A DNA stretch of 6,152 nt. It comes from a bacterium. Its GTDB lineage: Bacteria; UBA9089; UBA9088; JAGUXG01. The stretch covers positions 1 to 6,152 of the forward strand of contig JAGUXG010000148.1 of the NCBI GenBank assembly GCA_020061965.1, given 5' to 3'. The position numbers were made by a program, and so were the translations under genes. How positions within the stretch are numbered: position 1 is the stretch's first letter; the number at the start of each line of letters is the position of its first letter. Below are positions 1-4,500 of this stretch, one piece after another. The notes under the pieces were generated by a model. The model had not been told where the DNA came from, did not search any database, and saw only the letters and a program-made list of their open reading frames with translations.

Positions 1-13
1 CTTGGGTATATGT

Positions 14-73
14 TTGGTGATTGGTTATTGGATATTGAGATTTGTTTGTATCTTGGAGCTTGGTTATTGGTTA
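14..73. repeat. Degenerate heptamer repeat tract, unit about TTGGTTA
   Basis: The tract reads as successive 7-base units beginning TTG: TTGGTGA (14), TTGGTTA (21), TTGGATA (28), TTGAGAT (35), TTGTTTG (42), then after four extra bases TTGGAGC (53), TTGGTTA (60) and TTGGTTA (67). A related TTGGGTA lies at 2-8, out of phase. There is no open reading frame with coding character here. The function is unknown. It looks like a decayed short tandem repeat and resembles, in period but not in sequence, the tract at 2187-2207. Confidence 0.6.
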
Positions 74-131
74 TTTTACAAAAGGGGAGCTAAACACATG
101 TGATATTCTTGATCTCATCTCATCCTTGACA

Positions 132-197
132 CCTCGCTCCTTGAACCCTTTTAAGAACAAAATTTTTGCAAAGTAAGATTTCTTTTGGTATAATATC
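132..197 (-). repeat. Dispersed intergenic repeat, copy A (inverted relative to copy B)
   Basis: Read on the minus strand, 197 to 132 matches the plus strand at 3815-3884. The core, 137-169, is identical to 3846-3878 at 32 of 33 positions; the one difference is at base 148. Weaker matches flank the core: TATACC and GAAATC blocks on one side and CGAGG on the other, with one- or two-base indels between them. The core contains an odd-length palindrome, CAAAA-T-TTTTG (158-168). On the plus strand the copy carries a promoter-like pair (166-194) pointing at rpsP. The match is far too long to be chance. I do not recognise the family. Confidence 0.75.
166..194 (+). promoter_or_regulatory. Possible distal promoter of rpsP inside repeat copy A
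   Basis: TTGCAA (166-171, four of six consensus bases) and a perfect TATAAT (189-194) are separated by 17 bases. Transcription would start near 201 and give an untranslated leader of about 85 bases before rpsP. No clear leader structure is visible downstream. The -10 box is perfect, but the -35 is imperfect and the region is AT-rich. Confidence 0.45.
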
Positions 198-249
198 TTT
201 TGGGTGTAGACTTTTGAAACTTAAATGACCTTAGCAAGAAATATTCTCC

Positions 250-278
250 TTGACAAAACAAGAAATATTTTTTATACT
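250..278 (+). promoter_or_regulatory. Sigma-70-type promoter of rpsP, predicted leaderless start
   Basis: A perfect TTGACA (250-255) and TATACT (273-278, five of six) are separated by exactly 17 bases. Initiation normally falls about 7 bases after the -10 box, so +1 would be about 284-286, on or next to the rpsP ATG at 286. The mRNA would then have essentially no 5' leader, which agrees with the lack of a Shine-Dalgarno sequence there. The sequence AAGAAATATT occurs twice around it, at 236-245 just upstream of the -35 and at 260-269 in the spacer. Confidence 0.75.
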
Positions 279-285
279 ACATCGC

Positions 286-537
286 ATGGTGAAAATAAGA
301 CTTAAGAGACTTGGAGCAAAGAAGAGGCCGTCATATAGAATTGTAGTGATGAATGAGAGAGAAAAGAGAGATGGAAAGACGATTGCAGAGATTGGATTTT
401 ATAATCCGATAGAAAAGAAGAATTTTGTTGATGTAGAGAAAGCTAATGAGTGGATAAAAAAAGGCGCACAACCGACAGAGAGAGTAGAAAAACTGTTAGC
501 CAGTGCCCAAAAAGAAAAAGGAGGTAGTACAGAATGA
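286..537 (+). CDS. rpsP: 30S ribosomal protein S16
   Basis: Small-subunit ribosomal protein S16 binds 16S rRNA and supports 30S assembly. The protein from ATG 286 is 83 residues, within the family's usual 80-90. It opens with the family's hallmark MVKIRLKRLGAKKRP, followed by YRIVV, an RDG turn, EIGFYNP and the C-terminal WIKKGAQPTERV block. An in-frame TTG at 250 would add 12 residues not found in S16, and that TTG is the first half of the -35 box, so I reject it. ATG 286 has no Shine-Dalgarno sequence and sits at the predicted transcription start. The stop codon overlaps the khpA start (ATGA, 534-537), so the two are co-transcribed and probably translationally coupled. Confidence 0.97.
   Translation: MVKIRLKRLGAKKRPSYRIVVMNEREKRDGKTIAEIGFYNPIEKKNFVDVEKANEWIKKGAQPTERVEKLLASAQKEKGGSTE
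518..525 (+). promoter_or_regulatory. Strong Shine-Dalgarno site of khpA
   Basis: AAGGAGGT inside the end of rpsP lies 8 bases before the khpA ATG at 534. It is a near-perfect anti-16S match and shows that this genome uses Shine-Dalgarno initiation for internal operon genes. That contrasts with the missing site at rpsP. Confidence 0.85.
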
Positions 538-764
538 AGGAATTAGCAGAGTACATGGTGAAGTCTCTGGTTGACCATCCAGAAGAGGTCAAGATTACTG
601 AGGTGGAGAGCGAAAAGACATCCATTCTCGAAATAAGCGTAGCATCTGACGATATTGGAAAAGTAGTAGGAAAAGATGGAAGGATAATCAAATCCTTAAG
701 GATTATTCTGGCATCATCTGCAGCCAAGAAAGGAAAAAGGGTAGTTGTAGAGATGCTTGATTGA
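534..764 (+). CDS. khpA: KH-domain RNA-binding protein KhpA (YlqC family)
   Basis: This 76-residue protein consists almost entirely of one KH domain. The RNA-binding loop is visible as IGKVVGKDGRIIKSLR, with the GxxG motif GKDG at residues 46-49, and a C-terminal strand KRVVVEML closes the fold. The family is known as a small RNA-binding protein that partners KhpB (not in this window) and is linked to RNA regulation and cell elongation in Firmicutes. Its position directly after rpsP is the classic arrangement in many bacteria. The start is fixed by the AAGGAGGT site and the ATGA overlap with rpsP. The operon ends here at a terminator; rimM and trmD, common next genes, are not present. Confidence 0.93.
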   Translation: MKELAEYMVKSLVDHPEEVKITEVESEKTSILEISVASDDIGKVVGKDGRIIKSLRIILASSAAKKGKRVVVEMLD

Positions 765-785
765 CTGAAGCAATAAGCTTCTTAA

Positions 786-817
786 AGGCAGGGTCTTTGG
801 ACCCTGCCTATTTTATT
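786..817 (+). terminator. Intrinsic terminator of the rpsP-khpA operon
   Basis: A perfect 10-bp stem, AGGCAGGGTC (786-795) with GACCCTGCCT (800-809), encloses a TTTG loop and is followed by a T-rich run (TATTTTATT, 809-817). A smaller hairpin, GAAGC-AATAA-GCTTC (767-781), sits just after the khpA stop. The T-rich tail overlaps the first bases of the next promoter's -35 box (816-821), so termination and re-initiation are packed back to back. Confidence 0.92.
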
Positions 818-845
818 GACAAGAGAGCAAAAAAGAACTTATAAT
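816..845 (+). promoter_or_regulatory. Sigma-70-type promoter of the HD-GYP gene, predicted leaderless start
   Basis: A perfect TTGACA (816-821) and a perfect TATAAT (840-845) are separated by 18 bases. The expected start is about 852-854, on or beside the ATG at 854. No Shine-Dalgarno sequence precedes that ATG; the intervening bases are only T and A. This is the strongest promoter in the window by consensus. Confidence 0.82.
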
Positions 846-853
846 ATTTTTTA

Positions 854-2173
854 ATGGAAAATTCTGTAATTGAGATCTATGCTAAAGAATTGCAGAAATT
901 CTTAGAGAATGGAAGTGGACCAGAGACTATAGACATAAAACAGTTCTCGCTTTTAGGGCTTTCAGTAGAAGACCTTTCCCTCGCCCATCTTTCAGCCCTA
1001 CCATTAATCCTTGAGCTAAAAAAGAGCAAAACTCCAGCAGAACTCATCAAAAAATCAAAGATATTTCTTGAGGTTCTTATCCAGAACCAGGAGATGAAGG
1101 AAGAGGCATCTCTTATAGGAAGATTTTCTAAACTATGTGGGCTCTTAACCTCGACAATGGCAAGTCAGGAACTCCTTGATTTGATTATGCAACAGGCATT
1201 AACTGAGGTAAAGGGAGAGACCGGCAGCTTGATGCTACTTGACGAAAAGAAAGACTCTCTTTCTATAAAATCTGCTGTTGGGCTTTCAGATGAGATTATA
1301 AAGGCAACAAGGATAAAAATAGGAGAAGGAATAGCTGGTAGTGTGGCCAAAACAGGAGAACCTATTCTTTTTAATGAAGCAAGCAGGAGAAAAGAGATCA
1401 AGAGAAAAGAGATAAAGTCAGCCATTTGCCTGCCACTCTCTGTAAAAGAAGAGATAGTAGGTGTTCTTGCTGTCAATAGAATAAAGAACACTGTCTCATT
1501 CAACAACAAAGACCTTTTCGTTCTCTCATTTTTAGCCAAACTTGCCGCAGCTACTATCATAAACGGCAATCTTCAGAATGAAATAAAGAAAGGGTATCTG
1601 GGAACAGTAAAGACACTGATTGCCGCAGTTGAAGCAAAAGACCATTATACGCGAGGGCACTCTGAGGCTGTAGCCAGATATGCCACAGCCATTAGCAGGG
1701 AGTTTGGATTCGGTGAAGAGGAAGCAGAAAGGCTTTATATTGCAGGGCTTCTCCATGATATTGGCAAGATTGGTATAAAGGAAGATATTTTACTAAAACC
1801 AGGCAAATTGACACGGGAAGAGTATGATGTGATAAAGGAGCATCCGATGATTGGAGTAAAGATATTGGGGCCAGCTGGTTTCCATCCGGATGTGATGAAG
1901 GCTGTCTCTTCTCACCATGAAAGGCCAGATGGTTGGGGCTATCCTCAAGGAATAAAAGGAAATGGCATATATCTTGGAGCTGCTATCATCAATGTAGCTG
2001 ATACCTTTGATGCGATGACATCAGAGAGACCATATCGACCTGCCCTTTCTATCCAAGAGGCAGTAGAAGAACTTAAGAGGCACTCAGGAACACAATTTAA
2101 CAAAGAGGTTGTAGAAAAATTCTTGATGATATTAACCAGAAAAGGAGTGCTGAAAGCTATAGATAGGAATTAG
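854..2173 (+). CDS. GAF/HD-GYP cyclic di-GMP phosphodiesterase
   Basis: This 439-residue protein is predicted to hydrolyse cyclic di-GMP in response to a signal sensed by a GAF domain. Residues 1-90 are a helical region I do not recognise. Residues about 95-240 look like a GAF domain (GETGSLMLLDE, IGEGIAGSVAKTGEP, ICLPLSVKEEIVGVLAVNR). Residues about 248-435 form a complete HD-GYP domain: YTRGHS (265-270), catalytic HDIGK (301-305), EHP with H330, HHERPDGWGYP (354-364, including the GYP triplet), and DTFDAMTSERPYR (383-395). The metal ligands expected of an active enzyme are all present. I see no signal peptide, membrane segment or receiver domain, so it is probably cytoplasmic. It has its own promoter and no Shine-Dalgarno sequence. 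No clear terminator separates it from argD, so read-through is possible. The GAF ligand cannot be read from sequence. Confidence 0.93.
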   Translation: MENSVIEIYAKELQKFLENGSGPETIDIKQFSLLGLSVEDLSLAHLSALPLILELKKSKTPAELIKKSKIFLEVLIQNQEMKEEASLIGRFSKLCGLLTSTMASQELLDLIMQQALTEVKGETGSLMLLDEKKDSLSIKSAVGLSDEIIKATRIKIGEGIAGSVAKTGEPILFNEASRRKEIKRKEIKSAICLPLSVKEEIVGVLAVNRIKNTVSFNNKDLFVLSFLAKLAAATIINGNLQNEIKKGYLGTVKTLIAAVEAKDHYTRGHSEAVARYATAISREFGFGEEEAERLYIAGLLHDIGKIGIKEDILLKPGKLTREEYDVIKEHPMIGVKILGPAGFHPDVMKAVSSHHERPDGWGYPQGIKGNGIYLGAAIINVADTFDAMTSERPYRPALSIQEAVEELKRHSGTQFNKEVVEKFLMILTRKGVLKAIDRN

Positions 2174-2186
2174 TCAATTTTAACTA

Positions 2187-2214
2187 TTCTCTACTCTCTA
2201 ATCTCTACTCCCCT
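2187..2214. repeat. Pyrimidine-rich heptamer repeat, unit NTCTCTA
   Basis: Three consecutive 7-base units, TTCTCTA (2187), CTCTCTA (2194) and ATCTCTA (2201), run into CTCCCCT (2208). The tract fills the gap between the HD-GYP gene and argD and contains no hairpin, Shine-Dalgarno sequence or good promoter. It shares the 7-base period, but not the sequence, of the tract at 14-73. Confidence 0.55.
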
Positions 2215-2250
2215 TTCTTTGTGTTTGTGGGTAAAACAAAAAAAGAAGTT

Positions 2251-3408
2251 ATGAAGAGTAAGGATGCTGTGATATACGAAAGGGATTTTCTCTGCCAGAC
2301 CTATAGCCGACCTCCGGTTTTATTTGTGAAAGGAGATGGATGCAGGCTTTGGGACGCTGAAGGTAGAAGCTACTTAGATCTTGTCGGTGGATTGGCTGTC
2401 TGCTCTTTGGGCCATTGTCATTCCAAAGTTATTGAGGCTATAAAATCTCAAAGCGAATCTCTTATCCACACCTCAAACCTATATTATACCAAACCTCAGC
2501 TTGAACTGGCAAAAAGACTCTCTGAATTATCCTTTGAAGGAAAGACCTTCTTTTGTAACTCAGGTGCTGAGGCGAATGAAGCTGCCATCAAATTAGCCAG
2601 ACTTTATGGCCAGGGAAGATATACCATACTTACGGCAAAAGGCTCTTTCCATGGAAGGACGCTCGCCACACTCTCTGCTACAGGACAGGAGAAGATTCAA
2701 AATGGGTATCTGCCATTAGTTTCAGGATTTAAGTATATTGAGTTTAATTCATTAGAGTCGGCAGAATCTATCATTGATGAAGAGACTGTGGCTATTATGC
2801 TTGAAGTAGTCCAGGGAGAGAAAGGGATCTGGCAAGTAGATATAGATTATCTTCTGGGCTTGCGAGACCTTTGCGATAAATACAATCTTCTTCTTATCTT
2901 TGATGAGGTCCAGACAGGCATTGGCAGATGCGGGTATCTCTTCGCCTATCAATTCTATGGTGTTGAGCCTGATATTATCACTCTGGCTAAAGGGTTGGCT
3001 GGTGGGCTTCCAATCGGAGCGATGATAGCCGAAAAAGAGATTGCTTCCTTATTCGCGCCTGGCAGCCATGCCTCAACATTTGGAGGAAATCCTGTAAGTT
3101 GCTCGGCAAGTCTGGCTGTCCTCTCTGTTGTTGCTCAAGATGGCTTTCTGCAAGATGTGAGGAATAAGGGTGATTACCTGAAAGAGAGGCTGAGAGAGAT
3201 TCCATCTATCAAGGATGTGAGAGGGATGGGGCTAATGATAGGTGCAACTATTGACAGGGATGTAAAGAAGGTTACAGCAGATTGCTTGGAGAAAGGTCTA
3301 TTGATAAATGCTCCTGCGCCCCAAATTCTGCGATTTGTTCCTCCTTTAATTATCACAGCAGAGGAGATTGATGAGGCTATATCTGTACTGAAGGAGATAT
3401 TGAAATGA
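2251..3408 (+). CDS. argD: Acetylornithine aminotransferase (class III, PLP-dependent)
   Basis: ArgD converts N-acetylglutamate semialdehyde to N-acetylornithine with glutamate as amino donor, a step of arginine synthesis; many family members also act as succinyl-diaminopimelate aminotransferase. From ATG 2251 it has 385 residues, close to the usual 390. Visible motifs, in that numbering: QTYSRPPV near the N terminus, LGHCH (53-57), NSGAEANEAAIKLAR (103-117), SFHGRT (132-137), FDEVQTGIGR (217-226), the PLP lysine in TLAKG (K247), HASTFGGNP (273-281) and RFVPP (361-365). An upstream in-frame GTG at 2221 would add ten residues that precede the family's normal start and has only pyrimidines before it; ATG 2251 has a weak AAGAAG before it, so I prefer it. 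The stop overlaps the next gene (ATGA). No other arginine genes are in view, so related aminotransferases such as GabT-type enzymes cannot be fully excluded. Confidence 0.92.
   Translation: MKSKDAVIYERDFLCQTYSRPPVLFVKGDGCRLWDAEGRSYLDLVGGLAVCSLGHCHSKVIEAIKSQSESLIHTSNLYYTKPQLELAKRLSELSFEGKTFFCNSGAEANEAAIKLARLYGQGRYTILTAKGSFHGRTLATLSATGQEKIQNGYLPLVSGFKYIEFNSLESAESIIDEETVAIMLEVVQGEKGIWQVDIDYLLGLRDLCDKYNLLLIFDEVQTGIGRCGYLFAYQFYGVEPDIITLAKGLAGGLPIGAMIAEKEIASLFAPGSHASTFGGNPVSCSASLAVLSVVAQDGFLQDVRNKGDYLKERLREIPSIKDVRGMGLMIGATIDRDVKKVTADCLEKGLLINAPAPQILRFVPPLIITAEEIDEAISVLKEILK
3391..3396 (+). promoter_or_regulatory. Shine-Dalgarno site of the small coiled-coil gene
   Basis: AAGGAG inside the last codons of argD lies 8 bases before ATG 3405. 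Together with the ATGA overlap it makes the small downstream gene credible as a translated, coupled gene rather than a chance reading frame. Confidence 0.75.
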
Positions 3409-3815
3409 GAAAATGGCAAAAGATAGATAAAGATTTCAGAGAAGAGATAGAAAAGAGACTTGTCGCTCTACGAGAAAAGATAGAGGATTTTTTGAAGATA
3501 TTTGACAGAAGGTGCAAGTTGAAAGAGTCAAAGGATGCCATCTTGCTTCTTAAAAAGATAGACAAAACATTAGATATTGTAAGGTTTGCAAGGCACAGGG
3601 ATGCACGGTTGGCTGAGGAAGAAGATATAAACCATAAGATACTCTCCAGCTTTGAGATAATGTCAGAGATAGAAAAGATTGCAAAAGATGACAGACAGAT
3701 AATAAATCTCCAGGAGAAGGTAGATTCCTTGCTAAAAGAGATAGAGGAGAGAGAGAGTCTGATCCGTGCATTTCTTGAGAAAGAACCGCCCCTGTTAGAA
3801 GATATGCCAGTCTAG
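3405..3815 (+). CDS. Hypothetical charged coiled-coil protein downstream of argD
   Basis: I do not recognise this 136-residue protein. It is dominated by Lys, Glu, Asp and Arg with regularly spaced Leu and Ile, suggesting two long helices or coiled coils at about residues 8-35 and 84-125. A middle stretch (40-65, ILLLKKIDKTLDIVRFARHR) is also helical. It has one Cys (C37) and one Trp (W4), ends in a proline-containing tail (EPPLLEDMPV), and shows no signal peptide, membrane segment or catalytic motif. It overlaps argD by four bases behind a good Shine-Dalgarno site, so it is co-transcribed with argD. That alone does not show a role in arginine metabolism. A structural or partner-binding protein is the most that composition supports. 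Confidence 0.8.
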   Translation: MRKWQKIDKDFREEIEKRLVALREKIEDFLKIFDRRCKLKESKDAILLLKKIDKTLDIVRFARHRDARLAEEEDINHKILSSFEIMSEIEKIAKDDRQIINLQEKVDSLLKEIEERESLIRAFLEKEPPLLEDMPV

Positions 3816-3884
3816 ATAATTTATACCGAGAAGAAATCAGGTTTAGCAAAAATTTTGTTCTTAAAATGGTTCAAGGAGTCGAGG
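3815..3884 (+). repeat. Dispersed intergenic repeat, copy B
   Basis: This copy lies between the coiled-coil gene and pyrE and is the inverted counterpart of 132-197. The core at 3846-3878 differs from copy A only at base 3867. The flanks keep TATACC (3822-3827), GAAATC (3833-3838) and CGAGG (3880-3884), with small indels. The adjoining bases repeat at 8-base spacing: TCAAGGAG (3871), TCGAGGGG (3879), TCGAGTGA (3887). On the minus strand it contains a promoter-like TTGCTA and TATAAA, 18 bases apart, aimed back into the coiled-coil gene. Confidence 0.75.
3820..3849 (-). promoter_or_regulatory. Possible antisense promoter inside repeat copy B
   Basis: On the minus strand TTGCTA (3849 to 3844) is followed after 18 bases by TATAAA (3825 to 3820). 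It occupies the same place in the repeat as the promoter-like pair in copy A. If active it would start near 3812 and run antisense to the coiled-coil gene and argD. The boxes are imperfect and no gene lies downstream on that strand, so activity is uncertain. Confidence 0.25.
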
Positions 3885-3890
3885 GGTCGA

Positions 3891-3920
3891 GTGAAAGCGA
3901 AATCATTAAATCTTTATATT
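3891..3920 (+). promoter_or_regulatory. Weak candidate promoter of pyrE-pyrG
   Basis: GTGAAA (3891-3896, four of six) and TATATT (3915-3920, five of six) are 18 bases apart, giving a start near 3927 and a leader of about 25 bases. No Shine-Dalgarno sequence precedes the pyrE ATG. A poorer alternative -35-like TTGCGA occurs at 3924-3929 without a convincing partner. AAGAAATATT, found twice before rpsP, recurs at 3936-3945. Confidence 0.3.
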
Positions 3921-3951
3921 CTTTTGCGACAAGCAAAGAAATATTTGTAGT

Positions 3952-4500
3952 ATGTTAAAACAAGCAAAAAGCAGGCTTCTTGAACTCCTTAAAGATAAAG
4001 CCCTTAAAAAAGGAGAGGTAGGGCTATCCTCGGGCCGCAAAAGCAATTATTATATAGACGGAAAGCTTGTAACCTTGGACCCTGAAGGGGCATATCTGGT
4101 GGCAAAGATTATTATAGAATTAATAAGGGGGGAGCAGATCGATGGGATTGGGGGTCTGACCATAGGTGCTGACCCAATTGTCTCGGCAACAGCAGCTGTA
4201 AGTTATGCAGAGAGCTTTCCTATTCCAGCCTTTATTGTTAGAAATGGGCCAAAAAAACATGGAATGATGAAGTTTATTGAAGGTCCTATTAAAAAGAATT
4301 CCAATGTGGTGATTGTGGATGATGTCGTTACTACAGGAGGTTCAATCTTCAAGGCTATTGAAGAAGTTGAAAAAGAGGGTTGTAAGGTAGTAAAGGTGAT
4401 AGCCATAGTAGATAGATTGGAGGGTGCAAAAGAGAGGTTTGCTGAAAAAGGTTATGCCTTTGTCTCTATCTTTACCAAAGAAGACTTGGAGTTATTTTAA
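3952..4500 (+). CDS. pyrE: Orotate phosphoribosyltransferase
   Basis: PyrE joins orotate to PRPP to make orotidine monophosphate in de novo pyrimidine synthesis; the enzyme is cytoplasmic and usually dimeric. The 182-residue length is normal for the shorter bacterial forms. Visible motifs: LSSGRKSNYYIDGK (25-38), the GGLTIGADP segment (67-75), the mobile catalytic loop RNGPKKHG (97-104) and the PRPP-binding signature VVIVDDVVTTGGS (119-131). In the loop the usual pattern is R-K-x-x-K-x-H-G; here the first Lys is Asn98, while Arg97, Lys101 and His103 are kept. The start gives the usual spacing of about 20 residues before the LSSG motif. It overlaps pyrG by one base (TAATG), so the pair forms an operon for two pyrimidine steps. 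No Shine-Dalgarno sequence is visible at its start. Confidence 0.95.
   Translation: MLKQAKSRLLELLKDKALKKGEVGLSSGRKSNYYIDGKLVTLDPEGAYLVAKIIIELIRGEQIDGIGGLTIGADPIVSATAAVSYAESFPIPAFIVRNGPKKHGMMKFIEGPIKKNSNVVIVDDVVTTGGSIFKAIEEVEKEGCKVVKVIAIVDRLEGAKERFAEKGYAFVSIFTKEDLELF
4488..4491 (+). promoter_or_regulatory. Shine-Dalgarno site of pyrG
   Basis: GGAG within the end of pyrE lies 8 bases before the pyrG ATG at 4500. It supports the TAATG overlapping start and translational coupling of the pair. Confidence 0.6.

Noticed and set aside
14..73. CRISPR array
   Set aside because: The units are 7 bases long and contiguous, without spacers or repeats of 20-40 bases, and no cas gene is present.
250..285. 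TTG-initiated N-terminal extension of rpsP
   Set aside because: The extra 12 residues are foreign to S16, and the TTG is part of the -35 TTGACA; ATG 286 matches the family start exactly.
225..305. Short upstream reading frame (26 codons) starting ATG 225 and overlapping the rpsP start
   Set aside because: It has no Shine-Dalgarno sequence, spans the rpsP promoter boxes, and would be transcribed only from the uncertain distal promoter. There is no sign of a coding peptide.
3816..3951. Pyrimidine-responsive attenuator or riboswitch upstream of pyrE
   Set aside because: No GC-rich terminator hairpin with a T run, and no recognisable PyrR-binding or leader-peptide arrangement; most of the gap is explained by the dispersed repeat.
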